A stretch of DNA of 5,476 nucleotides from an uncultured Bacteroidota bacterium (GCA_903929655.1 CAIYVS010000275.1:1-5476); one strand, 5' to 3'; shown: positions 1 through 5,399, counted from the first letter of the stretch. Notes: generated by a model from the letters alone, not told the origin. Numbers and translations: made by a program.

Positions 1-257
1 AATGTTCATCAAGCTATGCTTCGGGCACAAGCACGCTACACACAGGGCTTGGCTGCATGCTTGCGCCAGCTTCTGGCAGCAAATAGTTTGCAAATGTTCA
101 TCAGGCTATGCTTCAGGAACAAGCACGCTACGCACAAGGCTTGGCTGCATGCTTGCGCCAGCTTCTGACAGCAAATAGTTTGCAAATGTTCATCAGGCTA
201 TGCTTCGGGTACAAGCACGCTACACACAGATCTTGGCTGCATGCTTGCGCCAGCTTC
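1..257. repeat. 92-bp tandem repeat array, about 2.8 copies, open to the left
   Basis: Copies begin at 1, 93 and 185; the third stops matching after 257, so it is 73 bases long. Copies 1 and 2 differ at 6 of 92 positions (12, 23, 26, 40, 45, 76); copy 3 differs from copy 1 at 4 of 73. There is no unique spacer between copies. Two small hairpins recur in each unit: TGCTT/AAGCA with a 7-base loop (17-21 with 29-33 in copy 1), and GCCAG/CTGGC with a CTT loop (65-69 with 73-77). Substitutions at 23 and 26 fall in the loop of the first hairpin. The second stem is perfect in copy 1, has one mismatch in copy 2 and is cut off in copy 3. A period of 92 is not a multiple of three, and stops appear on translation, so it is not a protein repeat. 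Function unknown. Confidence 0.95.
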
Positions 258-271
258 CAGTAAAAAACTTA

Positions 272-303
272 TTTGTTTTACAGGATCTGGCATACTAATT
301 GTG
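272..303 (+). promoter_or_regulatory. Candidate Bacteroidota promoter for the 363-1154 lipoprotein gene
   Basis: TTTG at 272-275 and TAATTGTG at 296-303 (7 of 8 to TAnnTTTG) are separated by 20 bases, the usual spacing for the Bacteroidota primary sigma factor. Transcription would start near 308-312, about 50 bases before the ATG at 363. The site lies directly after the 92-bp repeat array. Found by eye only. Confidence 0.4.
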
Positions 304-362
304 GCATATCAATCAACAACATAAAGGCCTATAATAATAGCTTTCCTCTTTTTTGTTTTCCC

Positions 363-1154
363 ATGCGTAAATTATTTCTGCCCTGCATTTTTATGCTTTT
401 TGCAGCCTGCCATAGCCAGGCACCCAAACCTATTCCTCCAAAGGAGTCCGCACTGCAGGTGGGTGTGGCAGACAGCCCTAAAAAAACACTAAGGCCGCAC
501 GACCCCCAAAGCGATGGCAGCTATGAGCGCTTTATGGACAGCCTGCTTTCTAAAAAAGACATAGTATTCTCATCTAAAAAAATAGAGGCCGGGGATGTTT
601 GGTTATGGTCTAAAATGTGGGGTGCCCACCCTAAAGAGCCTTATACTTTCCAGGTTGGCAACAGGTACTTTTTAAAGAGTAAAATGGAAGTTGTCAATGA
701 CGATAACAGGCTGAATGATATTTATTACGAGGTTGACACAGCAATAGAATTCTCACTCAGGGACAAGAAATATGCTTACGTCAGCGCGAGCTACCGCGAC
801 TGTAATGGAACGGGATGTATGGAAGAGTTCTATTTCATTGCAGACTACCAGCTCCACCGCCTGCATGTATTTGAGATGAATGCTGTTCCCGGCATCCCGA
901 CTCAATATTTCGGTGATTTCAATCATGACGGACAGCTTGATTTTTTAGTGCCCGAATGCGAATGCATGTCAATGTCACCCTATTGTGATACCACAGAAAC
1001 CGTAGCCTTGATACCCTATACCCTGAACAAAAACGGACATTTTGTGCAAATGAAAAACGACTACAAAAAAGACAAGTTCATGATAGGGCAATTTGATAGT
1101 GGCGTTTTTGCACCTTGCCATTTCCGCATTATCGGCGATTTTTGGGACCGCTAG
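363..1154 (+). CDS. Lipoprotein of unknown function with an Asp-rich (FG-GAP/EF-hand-like) loop
   Basis: This is a 263-aa protein with an N-terminal lipoprotein signal: MRK, a hydrophobic stretch, then lipobox LFAAC with Cys16 as lipidation site. The reading frame is open back to a TTG at 273, but that start would bury the signal peptide, so the ATG at 363 is chosen. No Shine-Dalgarno sequence is present, as usual in Bacteroidota. Residues 17-55 look like a Pro/Ser/Lys-rich linker, followed by a globular part. Around 183-195 is FGDFNHDGQLDFL, whose D185, N187, D189 and D193 have the spacing of calcium loops in FG-GAP/VCBS or EF-hand-like proteins. Six further cysteines (147, 152, 199, 201, 208, 252) could form disulfides in the periplasm. 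I recognise no enzyme family. It is probably transcribed alone, since the next gene converges on it. The CDS is secure; the function is unknown. Confidence 0.87.
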   Translation: MRKLFLPCIFMLFAACHSQAPKPIPPKESALQVGVADSPKKTLRPHDPQSDGSYERFMDSLLSKKDIVFSSKKIEAGDVWLWSKMWGAHPKEPYTFQVGNRYFLKSKMEVVNDDNRLNDIYYEVDTAIEFSLRDKKYAYVSASYRDCNGTGCMEEFYFIADYQLHRLHVFEMNAVPGIPTQYFGDFNHDGQLDFLVPECECMSMSPYCDTTETVALIPYTLNKNGHFVQMKNDYKKDKFMIGQFDSGVFAPCHFRIIGDFWDR

Positions 1155-1158
1155 TTTC

Positions 1159-1172
1159 CCCTACTGGTAGGG
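1159..1172 (+). terminator. Hairpin just after the lipoprotein stop; possible terminator
   Basis: CCCTA / TAGGG form a 5-bp stem with a CTGG loop, starting 4 bases after the TAG stop (1152-1154). A short T run (1181-1184) follows only after 8 bases, so it is not a textbook intrinsic terminator. Its position between converging genes supports a role in ending the plus-strand transcript. Confidence 0.35.
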
Positions 1173-1216
1173 ACATCCTATTTTAACCGAACTAAGCTTT
1201 AAAAATGAAACTCAGA

Positions 1217-1231
1217 CCGGGGATGCCCCAG
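1217..1231 (-). terminator. Hairpin downstream of the phosphoesterase gene; possible terminator
   Basis: Read on the minus strand this is CTGGGG-CAT-CCCCGG, a 6-bp stem with one G-U pair and a 3-base loop. On the plus strand the wobble becomes a C-A mismatch, so the structure fits minus-strand RNA better. It lies about 40 bases past the phosphoesterase stop and is followed by a U-rich stretch after several bases. Plausible but not canonical. Confidence 0.35.
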
Positions 1232-1269
1232 GAAATAAAAGCAGCAATCTAAGTTTGGCTTACAATACC

Positions 1270-2433
1270 TTATTTTTTCTTACTGGTGTCTTTTCCAGCC
1301 TTCCATTTTTTGGCGGTAGTACCCCAGCTTATGTTAGCTTTATCTCTCAGTGTGGTTTGCAAACTATCGGGCAAAGTTTCCAGATAATGTTTTTTATCTA
1401 CACTGCGGCCCATGGAGCGTATGTGCACTTTACCGTTCTTCATAATATAGACAATAGTATAGCCGAAGAACTGGTGTTCTTTGTCCAGGTGTTTTTCATA
1501 AGGGCTACCGCCATTTCCGGCTATTACCTGGTAGCTTTTCCCGGGATCAGGCTGGCAACGGTAATACTGGTGGCTGTGTGCAGAGAGCATGGCTTCGGCC
1601 TTGTTTTGTTCCATAGCAGGCCATAATATTTTGGTCATGCTGCTGTCCATCCTGTCGTCTGCTTCATTTATTTTGGCATCCACATAGGAAGGTTTATGCC
1701 CCAGCAGAAAGATGTGGGTTATAGATTGATCTTTTCTTGCATTGGCCATGTCACTTACTATCCATTTAGCAGGCAAGATGCCAATTTTATTTTTATTGTT
1801 CCAGGTATCTGTGTTCATCATTATAAAATGGGTGTTCTTATAATTGAACGAATAGGTTTGCAGATTGTTCATGCTGTCTTTGCCCCCCACCCTCATTACA
1901 GGCCCATCGGGCATAAAGGACGACATGAGCGATTGCCATGTGGACAAGGCCTTCCAGGGCAGCTCTCCACCGGCCCCTTTATACAGCATTTCATGGTTTC
2001 CGGGCACAGCTATCATTTTTATACCGCTCCGGGCTATGGGCGAGAAAGATGCGTTGTGATAAACCTGTAGCCAGGCCTGCAATTGATTGCTTAAAACTGT
2101 TGGGTTCTGCTCAAGCCCAAGCACAAGGTCTCCCAGAAAAAAGAAAAAATCAGGTTTGGGATCAAGCTGGCAAACTTCGCTGAAGGTACGCTGCAGTTCC
2201 GGCAAGTTGGCAGTAGAAGGCCCGGCATTGGGATTGGAGGTATCTTTATCATCTACCCGGTTGCAACCCATAAAGACAAAGCTAAATAATACATCAGCGG
2301 GTTTTATGCTATCGGCATCATTGCCTTTACCGGCAGTCGATTTTTTTTTACCGCTTGGGTGGGCATAGGAAATAGCCAGGTCTGCAAAAAGGAACAACAG
2401 GAGAAACGGGAGTATCAGTTTTTTCATTATCAT
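1270..2433 (-). CDS. Exported calcineurin-like metallophosphoesterase (purple acid phosphatase/PhoD-like)
   Basis: This 387-aa protein probably hydrolyses phosphate esters outside the cytoplasm; the substrate cannot be told. Residues 3-24 form a Sec signal peptide (MKKLILPF... ISYA), with cleavage likely after Ala24. Metallophosphoesterase (PF00149-type) motifs appear in order: GD at 101-102 after a Phe-rich strand, GNHE at 145-148, GH at 245-246 and SAHSHQY at 284-290, with conserved-looking AGNGGSPY at 305-312. The usual first motif DxH is not visible; in its place is FVFMGCNR (52-59), with Cys57 where a metal ligand is expected, recalling PhoD enzymes in which a Cys binds iron. The tail is Lys-rich (KDTSKKK). 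The ATG at 2431-2433 or the one two codons later (2425-2427) may be the true start; the later one gives a more typical MKK signal. It is a single-gene unit with its own promoter-like site. Confidence 0.93.
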   Translation of the reverse strand: MIMKKLILPFLLLFLFADLAISYAHPSGKKKSTAGKGNDADSIKPADVLFSFVFMGCNRVDDKDTSNPNAGPSTANLPELQRTFSEVCQLDPKPDFFFFLGDLVLGLEQNPTVLSNQLQAWLQVYHNASFSPIARSGIKMIAVPGNHEMLYKGAGGELPWKALSTWQSLMSSFMPDGPVMRVGGKDSMNNLQTYSFNYKNTHFIMMNTDTWNNKNKIGILPAKWIVSDMANARKDQSITHIFLLGHKPSYVDAKINEADDRMDSSMTKILWPAMEQNKAEAMLSAHSHQYYRCQPDPGKSYQVIAGNGGSPYEKHLDKEHQFFGYTIVYIMKNGKVHIRSMGRSVDKKHYLETLPDSLQTTLRDKANISWGTTAKKWKAGKDTSKKK

Positions 2434-2463
2434 GGTTTTTGTGAACTACCAAAATACAACAAA

Positions 2464-2495
2464 CAAATCTATATTCATAATTCAAAACAGACATC
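2464..2495 (-). promoter_or_regulatory. Candidate promoter of the metallophosphoesterase gene
   Basis: On the minus strand TAGATTTG (2471 down to 2464) matches TAnnTTTG perfectly. The -33 position, 20 bases upstream (2495-2492), reads GATG and is only a weak match. Transcription would start near 2455-2460, giving a leader of about 25 bases before the start codon at 2433. Found by eye. Confidence 0.45.
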
Positions 2496-2571
2496 GTGGT
2501 AATGGCTGTGCAGTTGAGTATGGTGTTTATGGAAAAGATGAAAATGTAAATAAGACGGCAGGCTATGCTGC

Positions 2572-2613
2572 AAAAAAAATCAGCACCTATGTAGTATAGA
2601 ATGCTGATTTTTT
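2572..2613 (-). terminator. Intrinsic terminator of the Lys/Met/His-rich protein gene
   Basis: A perfect 12-bp inverted repeat pairs AAAAAATCAGCA (2574-2585) with TGCTGATTTTTT (2602-2613). Within the 16-base loop, CTAT and ATAG (2587-2590, 2596-2599) can extend the structure. On the minus strand the stem ends in a run of eight U. It lies about 30 bases past the stop of the 78-aa gene and before the phosphoesterase promoter, so it separates the two units. Its symmetry means it could work in both directions, but no plus-strand gene ends here. Confidence 0.8.
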
Positions 2614-2641
2614 ATGAAAAGATTTTTTATTAGTCTTTGGC

Positions 2642-2878
2642 TTATTTCTTTTCCATTTTAGAGTCTTTCATTTTGCCTTTGTGCTCCATTTTGCCTTTGT
2701 GCTCCATTTTTTCTTTGTGCTCCATTTTCCCTTCTTTCTTGTCCATTTTGTGTTCCTTTTTCTCCATTTTGTGTTCTTTCTTCATGCCCTCTTTTTTCAT
2801 GGGCTTTTCTTGTCCGAAAGAGATTGCGGGGGCTAATATGCCCATTGCTAATAAAGCAACTAAGATGTGTTTTTTCAT
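2642..2878 (-). CDS. Small exported Lys/Glu/Met/His-rich repeat protein
   Basis: This 78-aa protein has a signal peptide at 1-23 (MKKHILVALLAMG... ISFGQ), probably cut near Gln23. The remaining 55 residues are extremely biased: 22 Lys, 11 Glu, 9 Met, 5 His, 4 Gly, 2 Asp and one each of Pro and Ser, with no aromatic or aliphatic residue. Met recurs every 5-7 residues (27, 32, 38, 45, 52, 58, 64, 70, 75) and His lies two residues after Glu-containing KME/KE pairs, as in the repeated hexapeptide KMEHKG. The mature chain is likely disordered or helical and highly charged. Regular Met and His in an exported protein suggest metal binding (copper or silver) or a stress role, but this is inference and I know no characterised homologue. 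It has its own promoter-like site and a strong terminator, which supports a real gene. The plus-strand frame opposite it is a shadow. Confidence 0.85.
   Translation of the reverse strand: MKKHILVALLAMGILAPAISFGQEKPMKKEGMKKEHKMEKKEHKMDKKEGKMEHKEKMEHKGKMEHKGKMKDSKMEKK
2673..2726. repeat. Three 18-bp tandem repeats inside the Lys/Met/His-rich gene
   Basis: Units at 2673-2690 and 2691-2708 are identical (TTGCCTTTGTGCTCCATT on the plus strand); 2709-2726 differs at two bases. Each encodes one six-residue unit (KMEHKG or KMEHKE) on the minus strand. More diverged 18-21-bp units continue toward the 5' end of the gene. Such identical units can expand or contract by slippage. Confidence 0.9.
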
Positions 2879-2901
2879 TTTTGGGGGATTTTTGATAGCG
2901 C

Positions 2902-2934
2902 TAAAGTTATATAATCTTTTCTCAAAATTCCAAT
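2902..2934 (-). promoter_or_regulatory. Candidate promoter of the Lys/Met/His-rich protein gene
   Basis: On the minus strand ATTG (2934-2931) is followed after 21 bases by TAACTTTA (2909-2902), 7 of 8 to TAnnTTTG. The predicted start near 2895-2898 gives a leader of about 18-20 bases before the ATG at 2878. Found by eye. Confidence 0.45.
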
Positions 2935-3122
2935 TTCGCGGCTCCCTGCTAAACCTCGGGCATTGTATAATGGCCGGACGGCACTGAAATTCAATTGTTT
3001 GCCGTTTCTGTTAAAAATGTGTGTTCATAAAATAAATTAAAAACAATTTAAGTCATATCATTTACCATTGTTTTACCTATAGTATCAATATACCAGCTTA
3101 AAAAATAAAAAGTATTGAACTC

Positions 3123-3263
3123 ATGAAAAAGCGCTCACTTCAAACACATCATTCGGAAGAAAGCGTAAAAAGGATTATGGCAGCATCACACGAATCGGCA
3201 CATTTCCTATTTTCAAATTTTAAAACTACATTTATATTGAAACCGGATTTATTGAAATTATAG
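3123..3263 (+). CDS. Possible 46-aa small protein, unrecognised
   Basis: ATG at 3123 opens a 46-aa frame ending in TAG at 3261-3263. The peptide starts MKKRSLQTHHSEESVKRIMA and ends KPDLLKL, is basic and His/Ser-rich, and has no signal peptide or membrane segment. There is no ribosome-binding sequence and no clear promoter in front. It ends 61 bases before the molybdoenzyme start. The composition is protein-like but the length is within what chance gives, so it may not be expressed. I do not recognise a family. Confidence 0.22.
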   Translation: MKKRSLQTHHSEESVKRIMAASHESAHFLFSNFKTTFILKPDLLKL

Positions 3264-3281
3264 ATATGAATCAGTCCAATT

Positions 3282-3289
3282 TAGCATTG
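3282..3289 (+). promoter_or_regulatory. Weak -7-like element upstream of the sorA-like operon
   Basis: TAGCATTG is 7 of 8 to TAnnTTTG and would start transcription near 3294-3297, about 30 bases before the ATG at 3325. No TTG lies at the expected distance upstream (the nearest, at 3252-3254, is 27 bases away), so this may be an activator-dependent promoter or chance. Confidence 0.22.
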
Positions 3290-3324
3290 GGAGCGTTTGT
3301 TTATTAGTTCAAAAAAAACAAATT

Positions 3325-4512
3325 ATGATCAAACAACTATTCCGTTCATGCATTTTTTTGCTTGTACTAAACGCAGCACTAAGTTCATGCAGTAACAATG
3401 GTGTAGTAAAAGAAAGCAGCACAGCAGATAAAATGGGCCGCTTCCCCGAGAAGGGTGATATGATCATGCTTACGGACCGCCCGCCGCAACTGGAAACTCC
3501 GCTCAACATATTTCAGCAGGATATCACCCCTAATGATTATTTTTTTGTTCGCTGGCACCTGTCGCAAATATTGACGAAAATTGATATTGATACATTCAGG
3601 CTTTATATAGGTGGCGCTGTGGACAAACCTATTGCTATATCTATGAAAGACCTGAAAAGCAAGTACCCTGCAGATTCTGTAATTGCACTGGCCATATGCT
3701 CAGGCAATTCAAGAAGTACATTTAGTCCCAGGGTGCCTAGTGGACAATGGGGAAACGGCGCTATGGGCAATGCAAAATGGAAAGGTGTGAAACTTAAAAC
3801 CATTCTTGAGGCTGCAGGCATAAAAAAAGGGGCTATTGAGGTAACATTCCAGGGTATGGATAAAGGCCCATTGCCCGATATTCCTGTTTTTGTAAAATCA
3901 TTGAGCATAGACCATGCACTGGATGGAGAAGTATTAATAGCCTATGAAATGAATGGGCAGGACATACCTATGCTGAACGGCTACCCTCTAAAACTGGTTG
4001 TACCCGGCTGGTATGCCACCTATTGGGTAGGCTCTTTAAATACCATCAAGGTGCTCACTGATACTTTTAAAGGTTTCTGGATGACCAAAGCCTACCAGGT
4101 GGTAAATAACGCGGAGGCCAATGAATCGCCGGACAGCCCTGCAAAAGTTACAGTTCCCGTGAGCCATATCAAACTCAATTCCATATTTATATTACCCGAG
4201 CCACACCAACCTGTAGCTTATGGACAGCCCTGCCATGTAGAAGGCCTTGCTTTTAATGATGGTACCGGAATTAAAAAAGTGGAGGTATCTGTTGACAGTG
4301 GTAAGAATTGGATGGAAACTACGCTTAATCCGGAGATCAGTAAATATTCATGGAGGCGCTGGAAGTATGAATGGGTGCCAAAGACAATAGGGATAAACCA
4401 CCTGATGGTGAGGGCAACAGATAATAATGGCTTTACCCAAACCAGCAAACAATGGAACAGGGGTGGCTATGCAAAAGGTTTTATTGAACAATTAGATGTA
4501 AAAGTGAAATAA
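3325..4512 (+). CDS. SorA-like sulfite dehydrogenase, molybdopterin subunit (lipoprotein)
   Basis: This 395-aa sulfite-oxidase-fold enzyme probably oxidises sulfite to sulfate, or acts on a related substrate, and passes electrons to the cytochrome c encoded next. AICSGNSRS (123-131) holds Cys125, the expected molybdenum ligand; the family form is CAGNRRS. R76-x-H78, Cys125 and Tyr257 have the same spacing (49 and 132 residues) as Arg55, His57, Cys104 and Tyr236 that I recall for Starkeya SorA. WGNGAMGNAKWKGV (142-155), AYEMNG (206-211) and PLKLVVPGW (221-229) are family blocks. A C-terminal dimerisation domain starts near 275 and includes SWRRW at 342-346. The N-terminus is a lipoprotein signal with LSSC and Cys22 as anchor. 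No twin-arginine motif is present, although cofactor-loaded enzymes usually use Tat. ATG 3325 is the first ATG in an open frame reaching back to 3256. The fold is sure; the substrate is inferred. Confidence 0.92.
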   Translation: MIKQLFRSCIFLLVLNAALSSCSNNGVVKESSTADKMGRFPEKGDMIMLTDRPPQLETPLNIFQQDITPNDYFFVRWHLSQILTKIDIDTFRLYIGGAVDKPIAISMKDLKSKYPADSVIALAICSGNSRSTFSPRVPSGQWGNGAMGNAKWKGVKLKTILEAAGIKKGAIEVTFQGMDKGPLPDIPVFVKSLSIDHALDGEVLIAYEMNGQDIPMLNGYPLKLVVPGWYATYWVGSLNTIKVLTDTFKGFWMTKAYQVVNNAEANESPDSPAKVTVPVSHIKLNSIFILPEPHQPVAYGQPCHVEGLAFNDGTGIKKVEVSVDSGKNWMETTLNPEISKYSWRRWKYEWVPKTIGINHLMVRATDNNGFTQTSKQWNRGGYAKGFIEQLDVKVK

Positions 4513-4517
4513 AATTT

Positions 4518-4904
4518 ATGCTTAAAAAAACACAATTCATATTCATTGCCACATTATGCTGTTTGTTCCTGGTACTGCATAGCTGCACGCAACAGAAACA
4601 ACCTGATATTGCCAAACCAGCGGATGAGAATCCGAATACATTCACTGTAAAAGGGAGCGTGAGGGAGATCTTCATTAACCACGACGAACCGGACTTTCCT
4701 GAAGCTGAAGGAAAAGAAATATTTACTTCCACTTGCACTATGTGCCATACACTAAGGTATATCAGCATACAACCCAATTTTCCCCACAAGACATGGGAAG
4801 CAGAAGTGAATAAAATGATCACAAAATTTCATGCGCCGATAGATTCAGTAAGAGCTGGAAAAATTGTGAACTACCTGGTAACAATAAAAGGTGTAAAACA
4901 ATAA
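4518..4904 (+). CDS. SorB-like monohaem cytochrome c lipoprotein
   Basis: This 128-aa protein is the likely electron acceptor of the preceding molybdoenzyme. A signal peptide (MLKKTQFIFI... VLHSC) places Cys23 as the lipidated residue, so the protein is membrane-anchored and faces the periplasm. The single haem site is CTMCH (73-77), with His77 as one axial ligand. Met100 in WEAEVNKM (93-100), followed by APIDS and KIVNYLV, is the probable second ligand; this WxxEVxKM...API...I..YL pattern is typical of the small cytochromes paired with SorA-type enzymes. Residues 24-60 form a linker. The start lies only 5 bases after the upstream stop, without a Shine-Dalgarno sequence, so the two genes form an operon. 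The next electron acceptor, perhaps a terminal oxidase or another cytochrome c, is not in the window. Confidence 0.92.
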   Translation: MLKKTQFIFIATLCCLFLVLHSCTQQKQPDIAKPADENPNTFTVKGSVREIFINHDEPDFPEAEGKEIFTSTCTMCHTLRYISIQPNFPHKTWEAEVNKMITKFHAPIDSVRAGKIVNYLVTIKGVKQ

Positions 4905-4916
4905 AGCATTTCTTCA

Positions 4917-4963
4917 GTTGCTTAATGAGATGTTAAGGCCTTGCAAAAGACCTGTTAAGCAGC
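4917..4963 (+). other. Long-range inverted repeat after the cytochrome gene
   Basis: GTTGCTTAA (4917-4925) pairs with TTAAGCAGC (4955-4963) through nine pairs including one G-U. The 29-base interior contains AGG/CCT, which can add a short inner stem. It starts 12 bases after the cytochrome stop but has no T tract, so it is not a standard terminator. It could protect the 3' end of the operon mRNA or be chance. Confidence 0.3.
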
Positions 4964-5021
4964 CGCACCACCAATGCTTAAAACACATATAAGTCCTTAC
5001 TTGCCTGCAAAGTAAAAGCAT

Positions 5022-5252
5022 ATGGAGCTGAACATTGCACACAGAATTTACTAGAACTATTATGACAGGCGCATTTCTTTTTCGGAGTTTGCCCACTACA
5101 TAAAAAAAGGCATCCATTTATGGGAGAACAGCAAAACTTTTCCATCTGATTCTGAAGGATTGAAAGCCATAAAAATTGCCATCTCTTACAGGAATAAACT
5201 GATGCAGTTATTTCCACTGGAATGGAAAAATTATTACAGCGCAGAAGCCTAG
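5022..5252 (+). pseudogene. Unrecognised 76-codon gene interrupted by an in-frame TAG
   Basis: ATG at 5022 opens a frame (MELNIAHRIY) broken by TAG at 5052-5054. The same frame then runs open for 65 codons to TAG at 5250-5252. The part after the break looks like real protein: NYYDRRISFSEFAHYIKKG, then HLWENSKTFP, GLKAIKIAISYRNKLMQL and FPLEW, with balanced composition and an amphipathic-helix pattern. No ATG, GTG or TTG lies between the stop and codon 45, so re-initiation would lose most of it. One base change, for example TAG from TGG, CAG or AAG, would restore a 76-aa protein. Likely a recent pseudogene; read-through or a sequencing error are alternatives. I do not recognise the family. The minus-strand frame opposite it is Cys-rich and implausible. 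Confidence 0.5.
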
Positions 5253-5347
5253 ATCACATCCTTTTCCTTACTGCGCATATTATTCTACAGCCAGATATTG
5301 CCATAGTAAATCAGCACTTTAGTAAAGCACTAATATTCAACCTGTTA

Positions 5348-5378
5348 TTGCCCGGCGCGATTTTTTGAGTTAAATTAC
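5348..5378 (+). promoter_or_regulatory. Candidate promoter of the DUF6496 gene
   Basis: TTG (5348-5350) and TAAATTAC (5371-5378, 6 of 8 to TAnnTTTG) are 20 bases apart. Transcription would start near 5383-5386, about 15 bases before the ATG at 5400. The -7 element overlaps the inverted repeat at 5365-5389. Confidence 0.4.
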
Positions 5379-5389
5379 AATTAACTCAA
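5365..5389. promoter_or_regulatory. Perfect 9-bp inverted repeat overlapping the promoter; possible operator
   Basis: TTGAGTTAA (5365-5373) and TTAACTCAA (5381-5389) are exact reverse complements around a 7-base centre (ATTACAA), ending 10 bases before the ATG at 5400. It covers the predicted -7 box and start site, the position of a repressor operator. The low GC and missing T tract on either strand argue against a terminator. Confidence 0.5.
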
Positions 5390-5399
5390 CAAACACATT

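Larger units (their letters stand above)
2935..3324. other. AT-rich divergent spacer with only tiny, doubtful ORFs
   Basis: About 390 bases separate the minus-strand 78-aa gene from the plus-strand molybdoenzyme operon. I see no RNA gene, no convincing riboswitch fold and no strong inverted repeat here. It holds a 46-codon plus-strand ORF (3123-3263), a 13-codon ORF (3266-3307) and a weak promoter-like site, each discussed separately. The spacer is long for a simple divergent promoter region in this window, so a small RNA or small gene could be hidden in it. Confidence 0.6.

Noticed and set aside
1..257. Possible CRISPR array
   Set aside because: The repeats are 92 bases, directly adjacent, diverged in the middle and without unique spacers; no cas genes are seen.
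273..362. Upstream TTG start for the first lipoprotein
   Set aside because: It adds 30 residues with no signal features in front of a clean lipoprotein signal peptide beginning at the ATG at 363, and it overlaps the promoter-like site.
957..988. Cys cluster C-x-C...C in the first lipoprotein as a haem or zinc site
   Set aside because: There is no CxxCH and no paired CxxC knuckle; disulfides in the periplasm are as likely.
1255..2368. Several plus-strand frames across the phosphoesterase gene
   Set aside because: They lie opposite a gene with clear family motifs and a signal peptide, and their translations show no domain or start signal.
2502..2549. 15-codon Met-rich ORF (ATG at 2502)
   Set aside because: Too short, no translation signals, and it lies in the divergent upstream region of the phosphoesterase; chance is the simplest explanation.
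2637..2987. Plus-strand frame rich in Ser, Phe, Leu and Cys opposite the Lys/Met/His-rich gene
   Set aside because: It is the complement of the repeat-encoding strand; the minus-strand frame has a proper signal peptide, promoter-like site and terminator.
4978..5217. Minus-strand 79-codon Cys-rich frame
   Set aside because: Composition is unlike a protein, and the plus strand in the same place carries a far more protein-like frame despite its TAG.
5365..5389. Inverted repeat before the DUF6496 gene as a terminator
   Set aside because: AT-rich stem, no T tract after it on either strand, and it overlaps promoter elements just before a start codon.
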